From positions 1,488,001-1,552,000 of the forward strand of contig NZ_CP015519.1 in NCBI RefSeq assembly GCF_001887775.1: DNA of 64,000 nucleotides, in the 5' to 3' direction. This document shows, in pieces, positions 29,268 through 37,829 of this stretch (position 1 is the stretch's first letter; the number at the start of each line of letters is the position of its first letter). Both the position numbers and the translations under genes were made by a program. Under the pieces are notes generated by a model that did no database searches, was not told where the DNA came from, and saw only the letters and a list, made by a program, of their open reading frames with translations. This DNA comes from Syntrophotalea acetylenivorans. Lineage in GTDB: Bacteria; Desulfobacterota; Desulfuromonadia; Desulfuromonadales; Syntrophotaleaceae.

Positions 29268-29628
29268 TCCTCTTCACCACGGGACGGTGAATTATCCAAC
29301 CTGTCACCCATTAACAGTGTTTGCGGACTCTCCCTTTCTGAATCACCAGTTTTTTTAAGCTGCGCATTTCCCCACCCCAGTCATTCTCTTAAATGTTTAC
29401 ACAAGCCGTGGACACCGTAGTTTCCCCTCTCCGGTTACCATCTGCCAAGAATATCTTCTGTTTTTGGTTGAAGATGACCAGATGGTAATGTCCCCGTCAT
29501 CTTGACGTAACGTCAACCCCTTATATTTTCCCTGATAGCCACCGCTCTTTGTATCGGTGCGTCGATAATTGTTGCCGCAAAGCATTGCACCAGTAGCTCT
29601 GCAGCATCTCGTTTGAGGGAAGATAAGT
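29268..29628. other. Intergenic interval with two inverted repeats before the sulfatase gene
   Basis: No gene is supported here. AAGATGAC (29471) and GTCATCTT (29496) can form a hairpin with a 17-base loop, and directly overlapping it TTGACGTAACGTCAA (29502-29516) is a perfect palindrome around a single centre base. Alternative pairings of this kind could serve regulation of the downstream gene, but this is inference. Confidence 0.4.
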
Positions 29629-31737
29629 ATGTCAAAAGTATCGCTCTTTGAAAAAAGGCCCAAACAGGTTACCCGTTACTTTGCACGAATTGCCAAAGCT
29701 GCCGGGCCCCTGCTCCCGCTTCTGAAATTTTTTGCGCTTGCCACATTACTGCTTAGCCTTACCCGCTTCGGCCTGGTTCTTTGGCAATGGCCGCGGGTTG
29801 CGGCGGTCGATGGGCTGTGGAGAGTGCTCGGTTTTGGAATCCGGATGGACATGATTCTGATCTGTTATCTGCTGATTCCGCTAGTGCTGGGATTGTTTTT
29901 GTTTCCCGTCCGTTTAAACAGCAAATCTATCTGGCAGAAGTTCTCTTCAGTCTGGCTGTCCTTCTGGATCGTCTTCCTGGTTTTTATGGAGACAGCCACC
30001 CCCCCTTTTATCCTGCAATACGATCTTCGGCCCAATCGGATTTTCATCGAATATCTTAATCATCCAAGGGAGGTTGCCCTGACAATATGGGGCGGTTTCA
30101 GAGCCCAACTCCTGGTCGCTTTGATATTGACGACGGCCATGATATTTGTTGTCCGATGGATTTTTCGGGCACCCGTTAAGCCCGTCCCCCAGTGGAGTAT
30201 CTGGAAGCGGCTAGTCGTTTGCCCCCTCGTCCTCTGCATTCTCTTCATCGGTGGCCGCAACAGTTTTGATCACCGCCCTGCCAACCCCAGTACGGCGGCT
30301 TTTTCCAGCGACCACCTGGTGAATGAACTGTGTCTCAATTCGGCGTATTCGGTTCTTTATTCGATTTACCGTCTGAAGGATGAGAAGAATACTGGCAAGA
30401 TCTACCCCCGAATGAAGAAGGAAGAAATCGTACAACGTATGCGGCGCGAAATGATGCTTCCATCAGCCGCTTTCGTGTCGGAGGAAGTTCCTACACTGCA
30501 TCAGCAAAAAGCCAGCTCCGTTCGTCAAAAACCGATGAATCTGGTCATCATCCTGGAAGAGAGTCTGGGGGCGCAATATGTTGAGTCCCTGGGGGGCAAA
30601 CCCTTCACCCCCGAGCTGGATGAGCTAGCCAAACAAGGCCTATGGTTTAAGCAACTTTACGCAACGGGAACTCGTTCCATTCGCGGCATTGAAGCCATCA
30701 CTACCGGATTTCTTCCGAGCTCAGCACGTGGCGTCATAAAACTCGGCCTGGCACAACAAGGTTTTTTTACCATCGCTCGAATATTGAAGGAAGCTGGCTA
30801 CCGCTCTGAGTTTATTTACGGGGGCGAAAGCCATTTCGACAACATGCGCGGCTTTCTTCTGGCTAATGGCTTTGACCGGGTCATCGACGAAAATGATTAT
30901 GATGACCCGGACTTTCGTGGCACCTGGGGAGTTTCGGATGGCGACCTGTTTCGCCGGGCCGATAAGGAATTTTCCCGACACGGTGACAATCCCTTCTTTG
31001 CCCTGGTCTTTACCTCTTCTAATCACTCCCCCTATGATATCCCGGAAAACCCTGTAGCGAACTCGACGGCGAAGCGGGGTACTGTCGCCGATGCTATAAA
31101 ATATGCCGACTATGCTTTGGGCGAGTTTTTCCGCAAGGCCCGTGCTTCCGATTACTGGGACAACACCCTGTTCCTGGTGGTTGCCGATCACGATGATGTG
31201 GTCAAAGGCCCCAGTCTGATCCCCATAGAACACTTCCACATTCCTGGGTTGATTCTGGGGGGGACCATCAAACCCGGCAAGTTCGACAAGATTGCCAGCC
31301 AGGCCGACCTGGCCCCAACCCTCTTGTCTCTCATGGGCATTGATTCTGAGCATCCCATGCCCGGTTATGACCTTTTACAGCTTCCCGAGGAATTTCCCGG
31401 CCGTGCCATTATGCAATACGGATCGACCCATGCATACATGCGTGGAGATCAGGTCGTGGTTCATGCGCAAAACAAACCGGCACAACAATTTACCTTCAGT
31501 TCCGGAAATCTTATCCCGATCCGGCAACCGGACCCAGAGCTGACAAAAGATGCCCTCGCCACAGCCCTCTGGCCAAACGTTGCATATCGGAAACAACAAT
31601 ATACCCTTGGCGAGCATTCTCTGGCCGCCGTCCGCATAAACGATAGCGATGGCCTAGTAGCCCAGCTCAAGCCTCGAGATGTAACTCATCTTGAGAAAGA
31701 AGAACTGGCCGGTAGTCGAAGACCTCTGCACAATTGA
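29629..31737 (+). CDS. LTA synthase-like membrane sulfatase / phosphoglycerol transferase family protein
   Basis: A 702-residue inner membrane protein with about five N-terminal helices (residues 30-230) and a periplasmic alkaline-phosphatase-fold sulfatase domain (about 305-610). The catalytic Thr is likely in YATGTRSIRGIEAI, and metal ligands fit LVIILEESLGAQYVESLGG and LFLVVADHDDVVKG. The family includes LtaS and MdoB/OpgB-type enzymes that transfer phosphoglycerol or phosphoethanolamine to envelope polymers. In a Gram-negative cell it may modify glucans or LPS; the substrate is unknown. It is followed by a two-component pair on the same strand. Confidence 0.88.
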   Translation: MSKVSLFEKRPKQVTRYFARIAKAAGPLLPLLKFFALATLLLSLTRFGLVLWQWPRVAAVDGLWRVLGFGIRMDMILICYLLIPLVLGLFLFPVRLNSKSIWQKFSSVWLSFWIVFLVFMETATPPFILQYDLRPNRIFIEYLNHPREVALTIWGGFRAQLLVALILTTAMIFVVRWIFRAPVKPVPQWSIWKRLVVCPLVLCILFIGGRNSFDHRPANPSTAAFSSDHLVNELCLNSAYSVLYSIYRLKDEKNTGKIYPRMKKEEIVQRMRREMMLPSAAFVSEEVPTLHQQKASSVRQKPMNLVIILEESLGAQYVESLGGKPFTPELDELAKQGLWFKQLYATGTRSIRGIEAITTGFLPSSARGVIKLGLAQQGFFTIARILKEAGYRSEFIYGGESHFDNMRGFLLANGFDRVIDENDYDDPDFRGTWGVSDGDLFRRADKEFSRHGDNPFFALVFTSSNHSPYDIPENPVANSTAKRGTVADAIKYADYALGEFFRKARASDYWDNTLFLVVADHDDVVKGPSLIPIEHFHIPGLILGGTIKPGKFDKIASQADLAPTLLSLMGIDSEHPMPGYDLLQLPEEFPGRAIMQYGSTHAYMRGDQVVVHAQNKPAQQFTFSSGNLIPIRQPDPELTKDALATALWPNVAYRKQQYTLGEHSLAAVRINDSDGLVAQLKPRDVTHLEKEELAGSRRPLHN

Positions 31738-31913
31738 CAGAATCGCTCCTGCACCATAGGCAAAGAATAAAAAAAACCTGTGAAGCTTGTCGTCATTACT
31801 TCTTTGCAATACCCCATAAGAACAAATAAGATGAAATTACTCCGGGGAGTAAAGTAGGTTTTAGAGCTATTGAACCCAGTCAATAGTCGAGTTGGTAAAT
31901 ACGAGAGATTGCT

Positions 31914-32591
31914 ATGCGAATACTACTTGTAGAAGATGATGTGCGAACGGCACAGTTCATCAAAAAAGGGTTCACCCAGGCAGGGTTTGCGGTAGACTGT
32001 GCCGCCGACGGTATGGAAGGCCTGTTTATGGCCGAGGACGGACTTTATGACGTTGCCGTGATCGATATCATGTTACCCAAACTCGACGGCTTGACGCTCA
32101 TCGAGCGTCTTCGCAAGCAACGGATCAATACCCCGATTCTTGTTCTGAGCGCAAAAAACACCGTTGATGACCGGGTTCTCGGTTTACAAACCGGCGGCGA
32201 CGACTATCTGGTCAAACCCTTCGCCTTCACAGAACTATTGACCCGCGTCCAGGCCTTGTTGCGGCGAAGTCAGGCCCGGGAAGAGCCGACGACCTTGACA
32301 GTATCTGACCTGACCCTGGATATTGTGAAACGCAAGGTTTTCCGAGGGGAAATGGAAATCGAACTGCAACAACGTGAATTTTCACTGTTGGAATATCTTA
32401 TGCGGAACGAGGGGCGGGTCGTTTCAAAGACGATGATTATGGAACACGTTTGGGATTATAATTTTGATCCGGAAAGCAATGTCGTCGAATCCCGCATCTG
32501 TCGCTTGCGGGACAAGGTCGACCTGCCGCGATTTCGTAAATTGATTCACACCGTACGGGGAGCAGGCTATCTCCTTGAGGATAAAAAATAG
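31914..32591 (+). CDS. OmpR/PhoB-family response regulator
   Basis: A 225-residue regulator with an N-terminal receiver domain (MRILLVEDDVRTAQFIKKGF, phospho-Asp in VAVIDIMLP, Lys in YLVKPFAF) and a C-terminal winged helix (VVSKTMIMEHVWDYNFD, VESRICRLRDKVD, GAGYLLEDKK). It resembles CusR/CopR-type regulators. Its stop directly abuts the ATG of the kinase, so the two form a cognate pair. It may control the upstream sulfatase gene, which would fit envelope stress or metal response (inference). Confidence 0.93.
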   Translation: MRILLVEDDVRTAQFIKKGFTQAGFAVDCAADGMEGLFMAEDGLYDVAVIDIMLPKLDGLTLIERLRKQRINTPILVLSAKNTVDDRVLGLQTGGDDYLVKPFAFTELLTRVQALLRRSQAREEPTTLTVSDLTLDIVKRKVFRGEMEIELQQREFSLLEYLMRNEGRVVSKTMIMEHVWDYNFDPESNVVESRICRLRDKVDLPRFRKLIHTVRGAGYLLEDKK

Positions 32592-33965
32592 ATGTTTCGT
32601 ACCCTTCCTGCTCGTCTAACCTTTCTATATACCCTCCTCTTTGCCATCTTGTCGCTGGCTGTTTTCGAGACGATCGACAACAATCTGGAAACCAACCTGC
32701 TGCAAAGAGTCGATACCGAACTCAGCGGCGATGGCCGTGAGTGCGTGGAGATTTATCAGGAGAATGGACTCGAAGGCCTTGCGCGGGAAGTGTTTCTCGA
32801 GACGGAAGGCGAAGGGGACGAGCATGTTTTTATCCGCGTCTATTCGCCCGAATTCAAAGTAGTTTCCTCCTCCGATCTCAGCCGTTGGCAGGGGTTGCCA
32901 GCGCATACCCGAGAACTGGAGATACACCGCAGCGAACGCTTCCAGACCATCTACCTGCCCGGGAATCGGGACCGGGTGCGAATATTTTTTCAGGAACTTG
33001 GGGACGGTCATCTTATTCAGTTCGGCAAGATTCTCAGCGAGGACGAACAGCTCCTCAAAGACTTTCGCGGGGTGTTTTACCTCTCTTTTGCGATTATGCT
33101 CATGGTCGGCATTCTCATCGGCTTTTATGTGGCAAAGAATGCCCTTAGCGGCATTCAACGTGTCCGGCACGGTGCCGACCAGATGAGCCGGGGCGATTTG
33201 TCGCAACGCATCGTCCTGGATGGTGGCAGTGAAGAGATCAAGAATCTTACCCACTCCTTCAATCGCATGCAGGACCGGATTCAGTCTCTTATCGGTGAGC
33301 TGCATGACGTAACCAATAACGTAGCCCATGACCTGCGAAGTCCGGTGACACGCATGCGCGGCCTGGCAGAAACAACGCTGACGGGCGACCAGAGTCTTGA
33401 AGAATATCGGGACATGGCAGGGGCCGTTGTTGAAGAGAGTGACCGTCTGGTTGGCATAATCAACGTTATGCTCGAAATCGCCGAAACCGATGCAGGCCTG
33501 CGCCCACCTGCCCAAAAGCCTGTCGATATAAAAGAAATAATTCAGGACGTGGCAGAACTTTATTCCTCGGTCGCACAGGATAAGGGGATATCCTTAACCA
33601 CAAAAATCCCTGAGATTGACCTCATTGTGTATGGCGATCGGAGTTGTCTGCAAAGGGCACTCGCCAATCTGCTAGACAATGCGATAAAGTTCACCCAGCA
33701 AGGCGGACAAGTGGTGGTTTCTGCACATACCGAAAATCAACACCTTGTTGTTAAGGTCGTTGACAATGGACCTGGCATCCCCAAAGACGACTTGGTCCGT
33801 ATCTATGATCGGTTTTTCCGGGGGGATCAAAGTCGTTCAACACCAGGAAACGGCCTTGGCCTGACTCTGGTCCAGTCGATTGTTCACGCCCACGGCGGAG
33901 AGATTTCCGTTGACAGTTCAACCGATCAAGGTACACAGGCAAAAATCTCTCTACCAATGCATTAA
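32592..33965 (+). CDS. Sensor histidine kinase (HAMP, HisKA, HATPase)
   Basis: A 457-residue membrane kinase. Two helices (about 10-30 and 155-180) flank a periplasmic sensor of about 125 residues. HAMP follows, then HisKA with VAHDLRSPVTRMRGLAE (His in HDLRSP) and an ATPase domain with LANLLDNAIKFT (N box), VVDNGPGIP (G1) and GNGLGLTLV (G2). It starts immediately after the regulator stop. The ligand is unknown. Confidence 0.93.
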   Translation: MFRTLPARLTFLYTLLFAILSLAVFETIDNNLETNLLQRVDTELSGDGRECVEIYQENGLEGLAREVFLETEGEGDEHVFIRVYSPEFKVVSSSDLSRWQGLPAHTRELEIHRSERFQTIYLPGNRDRVRIFFQELGDGHLIQFGKILSEDEQLLKDFRGVFYLSFAIMLMVGILIGFYVAKNALSGIQRVRHGADQMSRGDLSQRIVLDGGSEEIKNLTHSFNRMQDRIQSLIGELHDVTNNVAHDLRSPVTRMRGLAETTLTGDQSLEEYRDMAGAVVEESDRLVGIINVMLEIAETDAGLRPPAQKPVDIKEIIQDVAELYSSVAQDKGISLTTKIPEIDLIVYGDRSCLQRALANLLDNAIKFTQQGGQVVVSAHTENQHLVVKVVDNGPGIPKDDLVRIYDRFFRGDQSRSTPGNGLGLTLVQSIVHAHGGEISVDSSTDQGTQAKISLPMH

Positions 33966-34014
33966 ATCACAATCAAAAAAAATTTGAATTTCGCCATTCA
34001 CCTGGCATGAAAAT

Positions 34015-34049
34015 GGCCCATCCGTAACTCAGATGGGTCGTTCTTGTTT
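34015..34049 (+). terminator. Likely terminator of the two-component operon
   Basis: GGCCCATC (34015) and GATGGGTC (34032) form a hairpin followed by a T-rich stretch (TTCTTGTTT), 50 bp after the kinase stop. Confidence 0.7.
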
Positions 34050-34159
34050 CAAGCCATGTCTGTAATTGCAATAAAAACGATACCCTATTGAGAGTTTGCT
34101 ACGAATACTGCTTCTTGCTGGAAAGTTCTGAAAGGAATAGTGTCGCAGACGGCCGGGCT

Positions 34160-34264
34160 CTACCCTGCATAAACGCTGGAGCGGAACTCAGCCTGATCCA
34201 ATAGGGTAGGCAAACCGATGACAGTGATCCATGGGGAGGCGCTGTTACCTCCCTGGCAGATCAC
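34160..34264 (+). ncRNA. Candidate structured RNA of unknown class
   Basis: CTACCCT (34160) pairs with AGGGTAG (34203), closing a domain with an inner GCTG/CAGC pair. A second arm has GTGATC (34224) pairing with GATCAC (34259), and inside it GGGAGG (34234) with CCTCCC (34248). Between the arms is CAAACCGATGACA. Another hairpin, GCACCA/TGGTGC, follows at 34333-34349. The build resembles a riboswitch but I could not match it to a named class: it lacks the GEMM ACGCAAAGCC segment and the M-box core. No start codon on the plus strand follows closely; the MgtC-like gene begins about 670 bp later. The strand is not certain. Confidence 0.35.
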
Positions 34265-34382
34265 AGGGATTTCGATCAGCTAGAAAAGTGCTATTAAATA
34301 CGTCAGTCAGCAGAGAACCGCTCGCATAAAAGGCACCATATTCTGGTGCGGGAGGACTCGCGCAAAGCTAAAGAACCACCCC

Positions 34383-34664
34383 CTACTGCAGGCCTTCATA
34401 AACCCAATCGGTCAGACACAGGGACAAACCATAAACCTTGGCCCTTACCGATTGGGTTAAGCCCATACAACCATGGGAGTCGTCCTGTTCACTGACCTCG
34501 TTGGGTTTCTCCTGAATAGCCAAGACCTGCCACTGGCGTTGTTCTAGATAATCCAAGGCTTTATGGGCCGCGCTATTGCTGGTTTCCGCCTCGACCCAGA
34601 AATGGGCCAGGGCTTGTTTGACCTTGCGGGGGCGATCTTGGTTCCAGGGGGGAGTGACTTTCAT
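34383..34664 (-). CDS. Small hypothetical protein
   Basis: The minus strand encodes about 93 residues starting MKVTPPWNQDRPRKVKQALA and ending LCLTDWVYEGLQ. The composition is protein-like, with the phrase AHFWVEAETSNSAAHKALDY suggesting a small alpha/beta protein. I do not recognise the family. The open frame could start further up at 34778, but those residues look less plausible. The ribosome binding site is weak. The nearby plus-strand frames look like shadows. Confidence 0.45.
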   Translation of the reverse strand: MKVTPPWNQDRPRKVKQALAHFWVEAETSNSAAHKALDYLEQRQWQVLAIQEKPNEVSEQDDSHGCMGLTQSVRAKVYGLSLCLTDWVYEGLQ

Positions 34665-35829
34665 GCTGAGATAGTACAAAATACTGCCTCCTTTGGAATA
34701 TGGGACATTCTCAACTACGCAGCCTGTCGTCTCTGTCCCGGATGCCACTATACTCCTATACCGTCCGCGACCAAGCACTGGCTGCTGCTTCCACTGAAAA
34801 TATTAGCAAAAACTATGCAAACTAATCGATTCTCCGTCAAAAAATTTGCATTTTTTCAAGTTCCACCCTTTTTGTTATACTTTTTGTAAATGATATCCAA
34901 CACCTTCACTTCACCCCAAGGGCCGGTAGCGCATGAATGAAATGACTGTCTGGAAACTCTTTGAACCCTATTTTCTGGCTATTCTGCTCGGGGCCCTGAT
35001 GGGCTTGGAGCGAGAACGACAGGAGCAGAGGCTAGCCGGATTTCGCACCTTCATTCTGGTGACGCTGCTGGGAGCCATCTGCGGCAACATGGCGCTCAGC
35101 GGTTCGTATCCATGGATGGTCCCTGCGGGCCTTTTGGCCGTTACCGTTCAGTCGGCCATGGTCCATGTCCTCCGCCTTAAAGAAGACATAAAACCGGGGT
35201 TGACCACCTCCGTCGCCCTCTTGGTGGCTTATGGCATCGGGGGTCTGCTGGCGACAGGCTACACGGTACCCGCCGTAGCCATCGCCCTGGCGACCACGGT
35301 CATTCTCTATTTCAAACTGCAGATGCACGAATTCTCTCGCCGCCTGCAACAAAGAGACCTCTATGCGATTTTTCAATTTATTCTGGTCGCATTTATCATT
35401 TTACCGATTCTGCCCAACCGGGGCTTCGGCCCCTACCAGGCATTGAACCCCTACAATATCTGGCTGATGGTGGTGATCATCAGCGCCATCAACCTGGCCG
35501 GCTATATCACTCTCAAGGTAGCCGGACAACGTTGGGGCAGCCCGGTACTCGGCATCCTCGGCGGTATTGTTTCCAGCACCGCCACCACTCTGTCGTTCAG
35601 TCGCTACACCCGGGACAACCCCGGCTTCTCCCGAGCCGCAGCTCTCGTTGTCGCCCTGGCTTCAACAGTGGTGCTGATACGCGTCGCCTTCCTGATCGGC
35701 ATGATCCAGCCTACTCTCTTGGCCGGGCTGGCTCTCCCCATGGCAGCCATGTTCGTCGGCGGCCTGGTCCCGGCCTTTATGATCTGGCTGTCCCGTCCTG
35801 AAATAAGTTTACAGCTAGGAGGCTTATTT

Positions 35830-36231
35830 ATGGACACAGCAGAAAGTAAGCGGAAGAGACGTACTCAACGTGATTACACCATGGGCTTTAAATTGCAGGT
35901 GGTTGCTGCCGTAGAAAAAGGCGACATGACCTACAAGCAGGCTCAGAAGATTTATGGCATCCAGGGCCGCTCGACAGTGTTAAAATGGTTGCGAAAACAC
36001 GGAAGGCTGGATTGGACCCAACCTGTGAGGATGACCATGCCCAAATCTCCCAAAGCCAAAGAAAGTCCCGCACAGAAAATCAAGCGACTCGAGCGCGAAC
36101 TTGAGGATGAACGTCTTCGCAATCTGTTGTTGAATGAAGTGGTGGATATCCTGGATGCAGAGCACGGAACGGGACTGCGAAAAAAGTATATTGCCAAGGA
36201 GCGAGACGCCTTCAAAAACAAAAAGGGCTGA
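35830..36231 (+). CDS. IS3-family transposase OrfA
   Basis: A 133-residue helix-turn-helix protein (MDTAESKRKRRTQRDYTMGF, then AQKIYGIQGRSTVLKWLRKH) with a leucine-zipper-like tail (IKRLERELEDERLRNLLLNE). It binds the IS ends. The upstream interrupted gene reads into it in frame. Its last codons run over an A-rich stretch (ACAAAAAGG) where a -1 shift would join it to orfB. Confidence 0.93.
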   Translation: MDTAESKRKRRTQRDYTMGFKLQVVAAVEKGDMTYKQAQKIYGIQGRSTVLKWLRKHGRLDWTQPVRMTMPKSPKAKESPAQKIKRLERELEDERLRNLLLNEVVDILDAEHGTGLRKKYIAKERDAFKNKKG

Positions 36232-37064
36232 GTCTAAGCCGCGCTTGTAAGCTCCTTGGCATCACCCGGCAAGCCGTTTATCAAAGAGAAAAACGCAGTG
36301 AGCAGCGCAGCATAGAGTTGGCACCCGTCAAGTCAATGGTGATGGAGGTCAGACGGTTTATGCCGCGGCTTGGTACGCGCAAACTGTATTTTTTGTTGAA
36401 ACCCATGTTTGTTGAGCAGGGAATAAAGTTGGGGCGTGACGCTTTTTTTGACTATTTGAGAGCGCATCAACTGCTGGTGACACCGATCAAGCGCTACACA
36501 AAAACGACGCACAGCAAACATTGGATGAAGAAATACCCGAATCGTTTAGGCAGTCAAGAGATCAGCTGTGCCGAACAAGCCTTTGTGAGCGATATTACCT
36601 ACGTTGAAACGGATGAAGGTGTTCACTATCTATCATTGGTCACAGATGCCTATAGCCGCAAAATCATGGGTTATGAAGTCAGTGACAATATGCGTGCTGA
36701 CAGGGTCGTAAAAGCTTTACGTCGGGCAGCTAAGCAACGACAGACAAGCCGAGCGTTAATACACCATTCAGACCGAGGTCTACAATATTGTTCAGCGATC
36801 TACCAGCAAGAGCTAAAGCGTCATGGTATGACGCCGTCAATGACAGATGGCTATGATTGTTATCAGAACGCTTTGGCCGAGAGGGTAAATGGTATTTTGA
36901 AGCAGGAGTTTCTGATCACCAAGTGCCGGACTTTGAGTGAGTTGAAGGGTTTGGTGCGGGAATCCGTCGATACCTACAATCGTCTGAGGCCACACCTCAG
37001 CTTAGACATGAAAACACCAGAAGAAGTACATAAGAAAGCCACCTCCGCAAGGGAGGTGGCTTGA
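36225..37064 (+). CDS. IS3-family transposase OrfB (DDE integrase)
   Basis: The catalytic part of the transposase. The frame opens just after the OrfA A-rich slip site (GLSLSRACKLLGITRQAVYQ); an independent start could be the TTG at 36318. The rve integrase core shows the D-D-E residues in FVSDITYVETDEG, LIHHSDRGLQYCS and NALAERVNGILKQEF. Fusion OrfAB made by -1 frameshifting would be the active enzyme, as in other IS3 elements. The frame is intact. Confidence 0.93.
   Translation, partial: GLSLSRACKLLGITRQAVYQREKRSEQRSIELAPVKSMVMEVRRFMPRLGTRKLYFLLKPMFVEQGIKLGRDAFFDYLRAHQLLVTPIKRYTKTTHSKHWMKKYPNRLGSQEISCAEQAFVSDITYVETDEGVHYLSLVTDAYSRKIMGYEVSDNMRADRVVKALRRAAKQRQTSRALIHHSDRGLQYCSAIYQQELKRHGMTPSMTDGYDCYQNALAERVNGILKQEFLITKCRTLSELKGLVRESVDTYNRLRPHLSLDMKTPEEVHKKATSAREVA
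37035..37061 (+). terminator. Hairpin at the 3' end of the IS
   Basis: AAGCCACCTCC and GGGAGGTGGCTT pair around GCAA, overlapping the orfB stop. It probably ends IS transcription or limits read-through. Confidence 0.65.
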
Positions 37065-37484
37065 AAAAACCGTCAATCTATTTTAGGACGTGACAGGCGA
37101 AAAACCCCCCGCAACGATGGGCCGGCACCAGACACCAAGAACCCTGTGGAACTGCCTCAGGCCCTGTTTTTCGGTCTGCTCTACGCCGCGGTCATCCTCG
37201 CCGTTTCCGCAGCGAAAGATTATTTAGGCGACCGCGGAGTCTATATCGTCGCTCTGATTTCCGGCCTGACCGATGTCGATGCCATCACCCTGTCCAATGC
37301 GCGCCTGGTTCAACAGGGGGTATTGGGAGCATCCCAAGCCCACATCAGCATCCTCATCGCCCTCGTCTCCAACCTCTGCTTCAAGCTCGGCCTGGTCGGA
37401 TTTTTCAGCACCCGACAGATGTTCCGCTGGACCCTGTGCTGTTTCGTCTGCCTTGCCCTTCCCGCCCTGCTGATTCTCATCTAG

Positions 37485-37829
37485 AAACATCATAAAGGTA
37501 ATAACTTTCCCGCATGGGTACAGCTCCCTTGTGAGCTGCTGCTTCCTTAGAAAAACCGGCTGTTTGCGGCAGACAGCATAGCCTTAACAACATCCCTTTT
37601 GAGCTTTTGCAGGATTGTTTCCGCCAGATTGATTTGATGAAACATTAAACCTCTATTTTCGCTTTTCCACACACGACTCCGTTCGACCTTTCCTGATACC
37701 TTCTCGTATCCAACCCTCAGAATCAGCCTTGGTCAGGGGAAGAACGTGCTGCTGTGGAATTGTCCCTCCCATCTGGTAGATTTTAGATATGAGCTTGATG
37801 TAACTGCAATTTCCCCATGGGAGATATGA
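37485..37829. other. Intergenic interval before the Flp-like gene
   Basis: I see no gene here. It holds the upstream region of the pilin-like gene; GGGAGATATGAATG places a ribosome binding site just before its ATG. No clear promoter could be fixed by eye. Confidence 0.4.

Larger units (their letters stand above)
35789..37095 (+). mobile_element. IS3-family insertion sequence, 1307 bp
   Basis: The left end TGTCCCGTCCTGAAATA and the right end, whose reverse complement is TGTCACGTCCTAAAATA, are imperfect inverted repeats with TG...CA termini. A 3-bp target duplication GGC flanks it (35786-35788 and 37096-37098). It carries two overlapping frames, orfA and orfB, in the -1 relation typical of IS3. 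The good ends and intact frames suggest a recent insertion. Confidence 0.95.
34933..37484 (+). pseudogene. MgtC/SapB-DUF4010 membrane protein gene, interrupted by an IS3-family element
   Basis: The 5' part (34933-35788) encodes an MgtC/SapB-like N-terminal region (LAILLGALMGLERERQEQRL, AGFRTFILVTLLGAICGN) plus the start of a DUF4010 domain. The 3' part continues at 37099-37484 (VELPQALFFGLLYAAVILAV ... LPALLILI). Removing the element and one copy of the GGC target duplication joins the two in frame at IW-RKTPRNDG, giving 413 residues, a normal length with about 12 helices. As it stands the product is truncated and fused to the IS OrfA. MgtC/SapB proteins are membrane proteins linked to magnesium or stress; the role here is unknown. 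Confidence 0.93.

Noticed and set aside
34160-34264. GEMM (c-di-GMP) or M-box riboswitch
   Set aside because: GGCAAACC resembles part of GEMM, but ACGCAAAGCC is absent; the M-box core is also absent despite the MgtC-like gene downstream.
34563-34889. Plus-strand 108-codon frame opposite the small hypothetical gene
   Set aside because: Composition looks random and no ribosome binding site is present; the minus-strand reading is more protein-like.
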